A stretch of 64,000 nucleotides of DNA from Solanum dulcamara (GCF_947179165.1 NC_077244.1:78396144-78460143); one strand, 5' to 3'; counted from the first letter of the stretch, positions 51,001-63,417 are shown. Notes: generated by a model not told the origin, from the letters alone. Made by a program: numbers and translations.

Positions 51001-54000
51001 GGACTTGTTGACAAGATTATGAGTTGCATTTCTTATTATGGGATCCTACGAAGTACAAATGAATTAAGTAGTTGTGCAGGGAAATGCAAACTTTAGGATA
51101 TGAAATGTGGATTTTGATATACTACCCTTTAGAGCGGGAGCTCTGTAGTCCTACTTGTGAACTGTTAAGCTAATCATTCATGAACTTATAGTAACCCTTG
51201 CAATACAATGAGAAATTCATCCTCGTAGTACATCGATTTTAATTTCTTCTTAACATTATTTGAAGTGGAATTAAGTTATGAATTTAAGGGGTAAGGTGAA
51301 GAGCCTGAGAATGACATAGAGAACTTAGGTATGAATCTGAATTTTCTTTGATAGGAAAGTGAATTTTATTGATAAGGAATACAAAGAAAAGAGGATGAGT
51401 CATTGCCAAAATAAAAGTGGGAACTCCGTAAAAAACGAAGCATTCCAATCGTGTTTCTTATTTGTTAATGAGATATGATGTCCTAAAGTTCAACAGCACA
51501 TTGAAGATAGGAAGACAACTATATCCCTTACCCTTCAATCACAGAGTTGTCAGTTCCTTTGGTTTCTTATTTGTTAGAGCCTTGTACGAAGCTAAAATTT
51601 GCTCTAATCATTAATGATCACGAAGGAAAAGAGTTGTCTAGCACTGTTTAGTCATAAAGTAGCATATTTTCACATGCCTTTTTTTCTTTCATGGATGATG
51701 TCTTTTGTGTATGTTTGCTCCAGCTCCATGCTTTCACGAACAGATTTTACTGTCTTAAATATGAAGAGAAAAATATCAAATTCAAAATCTCTCTAGTATG
51801 AAACAAGGGACAAGTTTCCTAATTCTATTATGATAGTAGGTTTCTTCCACTCCATATGCTTGATTGTACAGCGTAAATCTACTAAAATTTTGTTCAAATA
51901 TTAGTATTCAAAAGAAAACCTCGTAAAGATGTCATTATCAGGTATATGATAATTACTAATATTGGAATTGTTAAGACTTTACTTTCATTGGAGACCATTA
52001 TATGTACATGTCTCTGTGTGTGTGTGCGTGCCTTAAGAAACCTGTACTCACATTCATTATGAAAGAAACGGATCTTGGACCTAACTCAACCCAAAAGTTA
52101 GCTCATGCGGGGAGGATTATTCAAGACCATATAAGGAGACCAAATTTTCCTAAGCCCACCAATGTGGGACTCAACACATTATTTGGCCCTCAAATGTGCA
52201 ATGTTCATATTTGTAGATGAATTATGATATTTTAAATCTAATAGATCAAAGTACACAATATCGCCAACAGCTAATGGGTCAGGAGAAGTTACCCCTTAAA
52301 TTTCGCACGGCCCTTCAACGATGTGAGCATAATAACTTTGGTGCAAAACATGCTATGAACCGTAACTTTAATTCTTGTGCCTTTCAACCATTTATGATAT
52401 AGAAAGCTGCTCATTGTACATTGGTACTGCATTACACAAGAACTTAACTATGCAGCAATTTGTGTATTTAGCTATCTTCTTTCATGATACTGAATGTCGT
52501 ACTCTCCATATTTCTTCTTATCCTCAAGTTACAATCATCAATTGACTTTGTTTTTTAATTTCAGATTTTGCCTGGGAAGATGCTTGATTTCCTTGATGCT
52601 CCCGTACCTTTCATTGTGAGTTTCTTTCTCTTTTTTTCTCACGCTTCTACTTTGTGAAGATCTGCTACAGTTTTATTGCAATCTTAAGATTGTCTAACTA
52701 TAACTTATGCTATGGTTGGTGAATTGTACCTTTTATTGTACTAGACGAGTCAATTAAGTGCCTGAATCAGTCAAGTGAACATGCCTGCTCTTTTCTCTTC
52801 TGATTTTAGTATCTGTTTGACGTCTGCATTAATGTTTTTTCACATTTACATGTTCACAAAGCACTGGATGTTAATTGACAGTTCCAGTGGGGCTACATAA
52901 AGTGGTAAGTTTGAGAATAGTTCTGTGTTGCCTGCCTATTGTCCATGTAAGATAATGTAAAATCTTTTAATTTTTAGGTGGACTAGCTGATATGTCCTTC
53001 CAAATCATATGTGGTTGAAAAAAAGGAAAAAATGTTTAGGCATTCCTCTATTATTTTTCAGTTGGATTTAGGATCTATTGTTTCTTTAGAACTGAATGGC
53101 TTGAAGATGGGAGCATTGAAAATTAACTATGTTATGTCATTGTTCCCTTTGCCAGTAAGTGTTAAAAAGAATCTTGATAGGACTAGGAGGAATTTTTTGT
53201 GGGGAGGTAACAAGGAAAAGAGATCCCTTCACATTGTAACGTGGGATAAGGTGATGCTGGACAAAAGAAGAGGAGGACAGGGCATTATAAACTTGAAAAT
53301 TCATAACAATAGCTTATTAATGAAGTGGTTGTGGATATACGGAAAAGAACAGGGGAACTTATGGAGAAGACTTATATTCGACAAAACTGGTATACAAAAT
53401 CTTGGTTTACAGGCCCTGTTAATTCATCTCCTGGCTTGGGACTATGGAAATACATTTGCAGCTTATGGTCTTCTTTTGTTGTCAACAGAAGGATCAAAGT
53501 TGGAAATGGCAGTCGGATGAGGTTCTGGCAAGATGCTTGGGTAGGCGTTGGATATGCCCCTCTGATGTCCCGATATCATGATATTTATGATTTCTCTTCT
53601 AGTACTGGTTCTCTAGTTTCGGAACGTTGGAATGGAAGTATCTGGTACCTGATTTTCGTAGAAATTGTTTTGATTGGGAAATCCCTAGAATGACTACTGC
53701 AGAAGGATTTAGAGAAGGTGGTCTTGTGTGAAGAGGTTCCTGATACAATCATACGGACAAAGCAGAAAGATGGTGTTTTCTCTGTAAATTCCTGTTATAA
53801 AATTCTGAACAGTGATGGTGGCAGCACTATAGGCTGGCCTTGGAAGAGGATATGGAAGTCCAAAGCCCCCTATATGGTTAGTTGTTTCATGTGGATAGTT
53901 CTACATGATTCGTGCCTCAAAATAAATTACAGAGAAGAAGGGTGTCGATTTGCAGCAGATGTTTCTTCTGCAATAAAGAGAAGGAGAGCAGTAGTCACCT

Positions 54001-56672
54001 TTTTTTACATTGCATGATGGCAAGACAGATTTGGTCACTATTTTTTCACTTATTCAGGATCTCTTTTGTAATGCCACACACTGAAGAATTTATCGAACAT
54101 TTGGGGAGTCAGAGGGATGCGTAAATCAGTTTCAAAAAAAAAAAGATATTGACACCGTGCCAGCTTGTGTGTGTTGGGTAATATGGAAAGAGAGAAATTC
54201 AAGGTGTTTCGAAGAGAATAAAAGTTGTACAGAAAAATACTCATGCTTATGGATTTTGGCTTTTTGGTGCAACCTACAAGATATTAAAGATGAGAATAGC
54301 ATGATTAATTTTATAGACTCATTGCAGGACTAGACTCTTGTATAGATGGAACCATTTCTTTTTTTTATCAGAAAGTTTTCGATCTTTGTAATTCTCTGGA
54401 AACAACTTTGTACCAGATTTCTTTTATTATTATGTACAATACTTTACCAGTCTCATAGTAGTTAACTAGGTGATTCTTTCCTTATCTGCATAAGCCTTGG
54501 TGGGTAGAACTACCCGATACATGTGCTAGTGGGAGATAGTAGCTGTCCGGTGGAATAGTCGAGGTATAAATAAAGAAAAAGTTCTCTCGAGAACACTTTC
54601 AGCCGCAACTAATTGCATGCATGAGCGTGATAATGGAAGATGAAGCCTACTTTAGGTGATGCATGGAACATGTCAAAACTAGTGAAACACTGCACCACTG
54701 AAGAGCTATAGTTTTCACATTGTTAAGAAAAAAAGGCCTTGAGCCTAACTCAAGCCTAAAAGCTACTCATGAGATGAGGATTGCTCAAGACCATATAAAG
54801 AAAATACAACTCATCCTCAACCATTATGGGACACTTTAACACACATACTGCACAAACTCATTGTATTCTCCTAGAGGTAGCTAGTTTGATGTAGTTTGCC
54901 ATTGCTTCTTCAAAACTGAGCTATTCAGCAAGTTAAATAGCCTTGAAGCAGCAGGTAGTCCAGGATAACCGATAAGGTTGAAAGCCAACCATTTTTTGTG
55001 GTATCTGAGAGTACCACCCCTTATCCGCCTTTTTTGTGTTTCCATTTGTCTATTTTTATAAGAAACTGCAAATCATATTCTCAGTTCCATTCTTTTTGAC
55101 CAATGATTGACAGGTTGGTCTGCAGCACAAACCAACTGATTTGAAGATGAAAAGTGCTAATATTGTCCGTGTTAATGTAACCAAAGATCAGGTTAGTTCA
55201 TTATAGTTATAGTTCATGGAAGTATTTAGTTTATCTGGTAAGTGGATGCTGCAAATTTTCTCTCGAGAACTCTGCCCTGCACAAAATGTTTCTTCTTTCT
55301 CCTTTTTATTTGTCTAGAACCTTGCTACTATTTTTTCGCCTTTAGTTTAACAAATTCTTACTGATTATATTGACTGAAGTTCATCAGTGGATCATTTCCA
55401 TACTAGTGGTGTCGGATACGAAGATGCTTTTGTAGTTTTCTTAGCTTGTGCTTTCTGAGAGCATATCAATTCTTCTCAATTTTTCTGGATGCTGTTTCAT
55501 GTAATTCTTCTCAATATTGCTAAAACTTGGTTGTCTTAGCTTTCAAATTTTTCATCTTGTTATTTTTTTGTTGGGGCTGCAGATAAAATCTTGTTACTTG
55601 CCTCTACTTCCTCGACGTAAGGAGCTTCTATCAGAACTGCGGCCAATCCATGCCAGATTGTCACGTGAAGACTCTGTTGCTCAACGGCGTCCTATATACA
55701 GATGCAATGAAGTGCAGGTATCTTTCATTCAACTTCTTTTAATGTAATGCTTAGCCTGAGATTTGAATACCCTGGAAAAAATTTCCTGTTATGTCACTGT
55801 GAAGTCATTAATATTTTTTCCAGTGGTCCAAATTTGAGTATACTTTATAGCAGCACATCACTTTTTCCTGTAATTTGTAGTAGATTGTTTTTACGTCCTG
55901 GATGATAATTAAGAAAGTGGTTTGACCTGCTCGCTCCTTTTTGAAAGATTAAAAAAAGCACAAAGTTAGTGCTGGAATATCTGTGCAGTGAGCAAAAATA
56001 ATATGGCCCTCTTCTAATCCTAGAGAGCTTCTATAAGACCAGAATCTGGAACAGTGATTGGATGAAGATTTGCTTTTTCTTCATTGGGAATGGCGCCGGA
56101 GTTCTAGCAAAGCTTTATTTACATATTCCTTATTACACCAAAAGTGAAATAACATAATACGCTCTAACCTGCTCATTCTTCTTCAACTAGGTGTGAGCAG
56201 TCTAAGCTGCTAATAATCTACTGAAGGATTCAGATGGCTTAGGAAGAGTGGTCTGTCTTCTGCCTGAATTATTCAAAAAATGTAGTCAATGAAACACATG
56301 TTCTTGGACCAGTAATAGATATTTACGTATGGTTCCCTGTAGTTCTTCAAGTTCAAAATATTTTGCAGAACGTACGAGGACTTTTGAAAAGCCAATGCAG
56401 TTGCAAAGATTTGAGAATTTATCCATAAAGACATTGTTTAAATCTGCTAAAAGAAATGTCACTTCAACATTTTCAGAATTCTTAATTTTGAATTAATGGA
56501 GCTTAACCAGCCAGCCACATATTTAGTTTTATCTTCCATCTTCACTTGCACCTTTGCAAGCCTAAGTCTGAATTAAGATGTGACAAGCGGTGGTAGAGTC
56601 TGGTAAGGGGTTCAAAATATGAAGAAGTAAACACACAAAGAAGCTAAAGGGGATTCAATAGCTACTATATAT

Positions 56673-56703
<31 letters not shown>

Positions 56704-59700
56704 CCCAGTGAAATCCCACAACATGGGGTCTGGGGAGGGTAGAATGTACGCAGACCTTACTCCTACCAAGGTAGGACGGCTGTTTCCTAGAGACCCTCGG
56801 CTCAGTAAAAGCATAAATGCATAAATGCATTAGAATAGGAAATTAAAAGCTTTATGAGAAAAACAACAAACAAATAACGAATAGATAACAAATAAATACA
56901 AATAAATAAATACAAATAACAAATAACGATTAAATAAATAATGATAGCGTCACAGGTTCAATAGAGTAATCAAAGCATAGAAAGTAATAAATAATAACAT
57001 AAATAACATAAATCAGAATTCACAGCGCAAGAGATCGTAATGCACTACTACGCCTATGAATAGAGAAGAAAAACAAGACTATGAACTAGCATTCTACCCT
57101 AATGTGGGTCCTCCACACCCTCCTATCTAAGGTCATGTCCTCCGTAAGCTGTAACTGTGCCATGTCCTGTCTAATCACCTCTCCCCAATACTTTTTCGGC
57201 CTACCCCTACCTCTTCTGTAACCATCCATGGCCAGCCTCTCACACCTCCGCACTGGGGCATCTGTGTCTCTCCTCTTCACATGTCCATACCATCTCAGTC
57301 GCATTTCCCGCATCTTGTCTTCCACCGAGGCCACTCCTACCTTGTCCCGAATAGCCTCATTTCTAATCCTGTCGCTCCTGGTGTGCCCACACATCCATCT
57401 CAGCATTCTCATCTCAGCAACTTTCATCTTTTGAATGTGAGAAGTCTTAACTGGCCAACACTCCGCCCCATACAGCATAGCCGGTCTAACCACCACTTTA
57501 TAGAACTTGCCCTTAAGTTTTGGTGGCACATTCTTGTCACACAGCACTCCGGAAGCGAGCCTCCATTTCATCCACCCTACCCCAATACGATGTGTGACAT
57601 CATCGTCAATCTCCCCGCTGCCTTGCATGATAGACCCAAGATACTTGCAACTACTTCTCTTTTGGATGGCCTGAGCACCAAGCCTAACTTCAACACCAAC
57701 CTCCTGAGGTGTCTCACTAAACTTGCACTCTAAGTACTCTGTCTTTGTCCTACTCAACTTAAACCCTTTAGACTCCAAGGTATGTCTCCAATCCTCCAGC
57801 TTAGCGTTAACTCCGCGGCGAGTCTCATCGATCAGGACTATGTCATCCGCGAAAAGCATACACCATGGCACCGCATCTTGAATTTGTCGCGTCAATCCAT
57901 CTATCACTAAGGCAAATAAAAAAGGACTAAGAGTTGATCCTTGATGCAGCCCCATCACCACTGGAAAGTGCTCTGAGTCCTCTCCTACTGTCCTTACCCT
58001 AGTTTTGGCTCCCTCGTACATGTCCTTGATCACCCTAATGTATGCCACAGGTACACCTTTAGCCTCCAAACATGTCCATAGTATTTCTCTTGGGACTTTA
58101 TCATAAGCCTTTTCTAGGTCGATGAATACCATATGCAAGTCCCTCTTCCTCTCCCTATGCTGCTCCACCAGTCTCCTCATAAGATGGATGGCTTCTGTAG
58201 TTGAGCGTCCCGGCATAAATCCAAACTGGTTCTCTGAAATAGACACGTCTCTCCTCACCCTCATCTCTACCACTCTTTCCCACAGTTTCATAGTATGGCT
58301 TAGTAGCTTAATACCTCTATAGTTGTTGCAACTCTGGATATCCCCTTTGTTTTTGTATAGAGGGATCATTACGCTCGACCTCCATTCTTCGGGCATCGTT
58401 GCCGTTTTAAAGATGACATTAAATAACCTAGTCAACCACTCCAAACCTACCGAGCTCGTGCTCTTCCAAAATTCCCCAGGAATCTCGTCAGGTCCGGTTG
58501 CTCTTCCCCAGCGCATCCTACGAACGACACTCTTAACCTCCTCGACCTTAATACTCCTGCAATACCCAAAATCGCGACGCCTCCCTGTATGTTCTAAATC
58601 TCCCAACACAAAGTCTCTGTCCCCTTCCTCATTCAAGAGTTTATGGAAATAGGACTGCATCTCTGTTTAATGAGGGTCTCATCTACCAATACTTTTCCAT
58701 GCTCGTCCTTAATGCACTTCACTTGGTCCACATCGCGTGCCCTTCTCTCCCGCGCCCTGGCTAACCTGAACAATTTTCTATCCCCACCTTTCTCTTCTAG
58801 TTCAGCATAAAGGCGTTCAAAAGCTGTTGTTTTTGCCATCGAAACCGCCGACTTCGCCTCCTTTTTCGCTATTTTATAAAGTTCCATATTCGTCCACTTC
58901 TCCACCTCATCTGTGCTTTCTATCAACTTTGCGTACGCCATCTTCTTTGCTTTCACCTTTTCTTGCACTTCTTCGTTCCACCACCAGTCTCCTCGATGCC
59001 GACTACGACTACCAATCGAGACTCCCAACACTTCCCTTGCCACAGTCCTAATACAACTAGCCGTCCTATCCCACATACTGGTCGCATCCCCATTACTATC
59101 CCAAGCCCCCATGACCTTCAACTTCTCTCCCATCTCCAGGCTATTTGCAGTGGTCAAACTCCTCCATCGAATCCTAGATCGATCATCCCCGACCCTCTTA
59201 TTCCTCATCATCTTGATCCCTAAATCCATCACCAAAAGCTTATGTCGGGTTGTAAGGTTGTCTATCGGAATGACCTTACAGTCTTTGCACAGACCTCTAT
59301 CGACCTTTCTCAAGAGTAAAAAGTCTATCTGAGTCTTAGCCACCGAACTATGGAATGTTACCAAGTGGTCTTCCTTCTTTGGGAAACTCGAATTGGCTAT
59401 GACCAACCCAAAAGCTCTTGTGAATTCCAAAAGTGAAATGCCTCCTCCATTTCTGACCCCGTAGCCAAATCCTCCATGCACATCATCGTACCCTCCTGAA
59501 ATAGACCCGATGTGCCCATTGAAATCTCCTCCCACGAAAAGCTTCTCAGTAGGTGGTATACCTCCCACTAACTCGTCCAAATCCTCCCAAAAGCGCCTCT
59601 TATTCTCCTCTCTTAAGCCCGCTTGTGGCGCATAAGCACTAATAATGTTGAGTGTGCTTCCTTCAACGATCACCTTAATCGACATCATCCTATCGTTGAC

Positions 59701-62410
59701 TCTCCTAACCTCCACCACCTGATCCCTTAGATCATTGTCTACTAAAATGCCTACCCCATTCCTATATTTCGATCTACCTGAAAACCAAAGCTTATACCCG
59801 TCTACCTCCCTAGCTTTAGAACCTACCCATTTGGTCTCTTGGACACAAGCTATATTAATCTTTCTCTTCTTTAGAATTTTAACTAGCTCTATGGATTTGC
59901 CCGTTAACGTTCCAATGTTCCAAGAACCAACTCTCAGTCTAGACGCTCCTTTAACCCACTTACCCCTCCTTACCCTCGTCCCCGACCCCGTCCCTGAATG
60001 AGAACATGACTTTAGTCTACCATCACTATCTAAAGCCACGAAAATACGTAGGAATTAATAAGTTATTCAAAAATTTAAAGTTAGCAAAATACAACGATAA
60101 AAAGGCCCATGCTCTATTCACGCCGGAAAACACTGTTCACGTCGGAAAACACTGTTCACGCCGGAAAACACTGTTCACGCCGGAAAAAGGAAAACCGCGA
60201 GACGACGTCGGAAATCAATAGATCTAGGCCAAATCTGAACAGATCTGGAGGTATTCGTTGGAAAACAAGCAAAAGAAAAGAAAAGAAAAGAAAAAGAAAG
60301 AAGAAGTAGTAGTCCGGATCTGAATCTGGAAGTTCTCCTGTAATCAGTCCAACAACCGGAAGAAGCAGGCAAGCACAGTGAAAGTGCGATGAAGCAGAAG
60401 GCAGCAGATCTTAAGGCCCATGCTCTATTTTATCTTCTTGTTTTCCTCAGCTACTATATATACATAAAAAATAATTTTCATCATGTATAAACAATGTAAT
60501 TTTCTGCCACAAGGGATCTAATGAACCCCTCAGTCTTACCTGGCTCCGCCCCTTAGGAATTTGAAACCATATTAAGAGTGTGGAGTCTATTTCAAGAGAG
60601 GGCAAGGGAAATGTAACTTTGATTTTGGAAACATATCAATTTGAACTACATTGGAGTGTTGCATGTTGTATATCACTTTATCACAATGATCTCAATCCTT
60701 TCACCATGTACAGCCCATAGTTTTTACCTTTTTCTTTGGTCAGTCAAAGTAAAAAGTCCTTTATTCATCCTCAAAAAAGTGTATTATGATCAGGTCAAAA
60801 ATATAATGAGAAAAGGGTTTTATGTACAGGCTAGTTGACATATTGTAAAAATGGTGCTTGTGTCATAGCTGCTTTTCTGAATTGTTATAATTCTTCCCGT
60901 GTGCTTTTCTCCTTTTATGTTTTTGGTTTTAAATTATGACTAATCTGCAGGCTGGAGCTGCAGCACAATTCTTGACTGTTATGCGGCGCTATTTGGAGTC
61001 TCTATGTTCGGATTTGAGGTCTCATACAATAACTAGTGTACAATCAAACAGTGACCGGGTATGACGGGTCTCCAATTGACCCCACAATCTTTTGGCACGT
61101 TGATCTGGAAACAAGTAGTCTGAGTCCATTAAGCTTCTCATATTATTTTGCAGGTTTCGATACTGCTAAAGGATAGCTTTATTGATTCTTTTCCTGGTAG
61201 GGATCAACCTTTTGTGGAGGTAAATCAATTTCTCTGTTATCTGTAAGTGGTAGTTATTTAATTGTCCTTTGTCAAAAAAAGTTAATTGTTTTTTCTTTTT
61301 ACACTTGGCCTGCTCAACAGTCAATACCACATATCACTCCTTTTGAAGGCATTTTGATATATTGTTAAGTGGTAAAGGAAGCTGAATTCTTCATTACCAC
61401 AGCCTAATTTATCTGGCAGTCAAAATAGATGTGCAGCACAGTGTACCATGGTGTTGGATTGAAACTTTGGTTATCTGTTTCCACTGAAATGTGATTTTGA
61501 ACACCCAATCAAATTGAGTAATGTGTCTTTTTCATAGTTAACATTTCATTTTCTCATGACTTGGGATGTCTCCTTTTTCATTTTATTGTCATTACAAATG
61601 GTTTTCCTGGGTTTTCTTTAAATTACCAATATGAGCTCATTTCTGCCCCCTTTAGCTATTCTGCCTCCCGAACAAGCTTCTACTCCTTAATCTTGACCAA
61701 GACCCCGTCAAGAACCTTCAAGTATGGTGTCCAAAAGCATGACAGCAGAGCACCCAATTTTTATATGTAGTAAAGTGTGAGTATATGGATGACTTTGGCT
61801 AGGCTTAAATTTTTCCAAGAGAACAACGTCACTTCAGTTAGGTGTATATTCTAAGTTAGTTCTATTTTGTAGTTAAACTAGGTTTAGAAAGATAAAGAAT
61901 ACTGTTCAAGAGTAAACAACTTTGATAAGATGCCAGCGATCTCAGTGTAAAAACGAGAATATCTTCTTATGTCAAATTCCATACACAAGGAGTGACCTAA
62001 GCTAATTTCAGTTTGGTCCATATATATGATGCTTTTTATTCGTAATAGCTATGAATAGTCATGACCTAGCAAGTCCTCTTTGAGTCAAGATTATTAGTCC
62101 ATCAATGTGATGTCGCTGATGGGCTATACTTATCTATCCCTTTCTGCTCATCGACATTTCTTTCCTTTGTGAGGGGTGGGGTGGGGTTGGGGGGGGGACT
62201 AGTTACATTAACAGATCTATCACTTTTCACCTGTTTCACATTCTTGCGATATATTCGAACCTTCTTCTTGATATGTACATCTTCTTTCGAGTAGGCTGAT
62301 TTATACTCTCACATTGATTTGTTCTCTTCCTTGTTATGCAGCTTTTTGTGGATACACAACTTTTCACTGTTTTGTCAGATGCTCATCTTTCAAGCTATGA
62401 GAACGAGTAG
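42016..62410 (+). CDS. DENN (AEX-3) domain-containing protein, 18 coding exons
   Basis: Exons: 42016-42366, 43190-43390, 44461-44544, 45236-45295, 45422-45466, 46573-46772, 46874-47371, 47832-47928, 48028-48222, 48300-48389, 50446-50508, 50629-50703, 52565-52615, 55114-55191, 55583-55717, 60951-61058, 61154-61219, 62342-62410. Phases agree at every junction and give 821 aa. An in-frame TAA 9 bp before the ATG supports the start. DENN proteins act as guanine-nucleotide exchange factors for Rab GTPases in membrane traffic. The uDENN part starts near residue 130 ([12 protein letters not shown]), an acidic Ser-rich linker spans about 330-560, cDENN about 578-696 ([12 protein letters not shown], then [13 protein letters not shown]), and dDENN follows to the C-terminus (LPRRKELL). 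It resembles the Arabidopsis DENN proteins At5g35560/At2g20320, from memory. The exon 8 donor (aga|gtctgt) is weak. Introns carry many transposons. Confidence 0.93.
44700..44797 (+). mobile_element. LINE 3'-end scrap in DENN intron 3
   Basis: The segment ttttgtaactactttgcaac ttcttgatgcc ... acttcatctaaaaaaaa resembles the 3' end of the L1-type LINE at 950-1095 (ttttgtaatttctttgcatc, cttgatgcc, acttcatcaaaaaaaa). Confidence 0.55.
45901..46307 (-). mobile_element. Truncated Ty1/copia element in DENN intron 5 (one LTR plus RNase H end)
   Basis: On the minus strand, 46307..46091 encodes the end of a copia RNase H ([18 protein letters not shown], then [11 protein letters not shown]), followed by a polypurine tract (tcaacttgagggggag). 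The 3' LTR (46090..45901, about 190 bp) begins tgttgattgattg and ends catcctttca. The rest of the element is missing, and no target duplication can be shown. It lies antisense to the host gene. Confidence 0.8.
47432..47621. mobile_element. MITE in DENN intron 7
   Basis: The left end gagcctgtttggattggctt opposes the right end ataagcccatccaaacaggc, flanked by actaa (47427-47431, 47622-47626). It is 190 bp and non-coding. Confidence 0.8.
49005..49550. mobile_element. TIR-flanked repeat in DENN intron 10
   Basis: Perfect 14-bp inverted ends, gtcacgatccgaaa and tttcggatcgtgac, bound a 546-bp GC-richer segment. Similar gtcacgaccc... sequences are common in Solanaceae genomes. The target duplication is unclear (ctaagt on the left, gctaac on the right). 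No coding content is seen. Confidence 0.65.
52060..52225 (+). repeat. Dispersed repeat family C, copy 1 (DENN intron 12)
   Basis: Contains cctaactcaacccaaaagtt agctcatg, aggattattcaagaccatat aagga and accaatgtgggactcaacac. The same order occurs at 54735-54860, and this composition recurs widely in plant genomes. Confidence 0.6.
53030..54140 (+). mobile_element. L1-type LINE ORF2 C-terminal fragment in DENN intron 13
   Basis: Broken frames encode LINE-specific sequence: [15 protein letters not shown] and [13 protein letters not shown], the block [15 protein letters not shown], then [15 protein letters not shown], and a zinc-binding segment ending with [15 protein letters not shown]. It lies in the same direction as the host gene and is split between frames. 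Its 5' and 3' limits and target duplication were not resolved. Confidence 0.8.
54735..54860 (+). repeat. Dispersed repeat family C, copy 2 (DENN intron 13)
   Basis: Contains cctaactcaagcctaaaagc tactcatg, aggattgctcaagaccatat aaag and accattatgggacactttaa, a diverged parallel of copy 1. Confidence 0.6.
57086..60039 (-). pseudogene. RTE ORF: endonuclease plus reverse transcriptase, with one frameshift
   Basis: The first part (60039..58633) holds the AP endonuclease: [32 protein letters not shown] and GGDFNGHIG in order. The second part (58660..57086) holds reverse transcriptase with [19 protein letters not shown], then [23 protein letters not shown] and the catalytic FADDIVLI, and a C-terminal block ending [12 protein letters not shown]. 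The frames overlap by about 28 bp at 58633-58660, and the reading shifts around 58654. The change looks like one missing G in a GG pair, the only break seen in about 980 codons. Genome annotators often label such ORFs 'craniofacial development protein 2-like'. A sequencing error could produce the same break. Confidence 0.92.
60117..60192 (-). repeat. 19-bp tandem repeat, four copies, in RTE 5' UTR
   Basis: On the plus strand the unit is ttcacgccggaaaacactg; copy 2 has gtcgg and copy 4 diverges at its end. It lies about 80 bp upstream of the RTE start codon. Confidence 0.9.
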
Positions 62411-63150
62411 TACATTTTAGAAGAAAAGACGTGCTTGAACTATTTGTTATTTCAGACAAGAAGCGCCAGAGGACATGGGCACATTACTGGACTAACTTTT
62501 GTCATCGCATGTTATTATTTACCAATGTTGTAGGATAGGAAGGCGCTGTGCTTAGGCGGCAAGGGGCAACTTTATTCAGGCATGATTATGATAACATTGA
62601 CAGTTCTTTCCTCCAAATTTTGAATGTACCGATAGATACTATCATAGGAAAAGAACTAGTGGTCTGAATCGATGCAGTGAAAATAGCCTAAAAAGATCAT
62701 CATCCCCACCTTTTTTGTGGGATTGGCAGTCTTAAGGCTGGTTATTATATGACTTGAATATGCAATTTGTAATTAGTGTCATTATTTAGCATGAATCCTT
62801 TTTAGTACTATTTGTTATTCAAACTCAGATTCTTCTAATAGTCTACGACTGGCTTCTCACTTACTCTCCAGTGTTTCTCACTCTCCCTTTGCTTATCTAG
62901 TCCCTCATTTTCTGGGAAAGATAGCATAATTCAAGTTATCATTGTATTTTAACATGTGATAGCAGGTTGCTGTATCTCATTTTTAGGTTAGTTAATTATA
63001 CATGTCATGAACAGTAACATTTAGTTTTTTTTTGTTACAAAAGGAGCCTCAAATGTTGTCCCAATAACTTACGAAGAAGCTGGGCGTGGCATGGCGTGAC
63101 TCAATTCAATGCTCAAATGCTGGAACAACTTATAAAAAGCAACGGCGAAC
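62411..63150 (+). other. 3' flank and probable 3' UTR of the DENN gene
   Basis: No open frame after the stop at 62408-62410. The UTR probably extends a few hundred bases; no single canonical polyadenylation signal could be chosen with confidence. Confidence 0.4.
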
Positions 63151-63214
63151 TGGAGCGTGTGCCATAAAAAAAATGGCTTTTAATTTTTCGGAAAAGGGTC
63201 AAATATGCCCTTGC

Positions 63215-63315
63215 ACTATTGGAAATAATTTAAATATATCTCTCGTTATACTTTCGGGCTAAATATATCACTCTTGTTATACTTTCGGTTTAAATATATC
63301 CTCTCATTATACTTA
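63215..63315. repeat. Short tandem block (three units of about 35 bp)
   Basis: Three variants of taaatatatc(t/a)ct...gttatactttcgg occur in a row, starting near 63230, 63262 and 63290. Confidence 0.65.
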
Positions 63316-63417
63316 TTACAAATTCTCCCTTAATTTTAACGGAATAATACTTGAAAAAAATCAAAATTAAATAATTTAATTTTAATTTTAAATATTTGAT
63401 TTTTTAAGGAATAAATA

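Larger units (their letters stand above)
56676..60448 (-). mobile_element. Nearly full-length RTE-clade LINE in DENN intron 15
   Basis: The 3773-bp element lies on the minus strand, flanked by the 16-bp duplication agctactatatataca (56660-56675 and 60449-60464). Its 5' UTR (60448 to about 60040) carries a short tandem repeat. One long ORF encodes an AP-type endonuclease followed by reverse transcriptase. The 3' UTR ends with the conserved block around ctgagccgagggtctctagg and a (TTG)n tail (read as caa repeats at 56674-56703). The 3' tail and missing poly(A) are typical of RTE elements. It is antisense to the DENN gene. The near-intact frame suggests a recent insertion. Confidence 0.95.
56588..60560. 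repeat. Solanaceae dispersed repeat interrupted by the RTE LINE
   Basis: The two halves are 56588-56675 (gcggtggtagagtctggtaa ggggttca ... gaagtaaacacacaaagaag) and 60449-60560 (cagctactatatatacataa ... gtaattttctgccaca ... aacccctcagtc ... ctggctccgcccctt). Together they form one repeat, whose degenerate relative is at 16530-16690. The RTE insertion lies between the halves. Confidence 0.65.

Noticed and set aside
57228..60001. Several plus-strand open frames of 66-150 codons
   Set aside because: They are antisense shadows of the RTE endonuclease/reverse transcriptase ORF.
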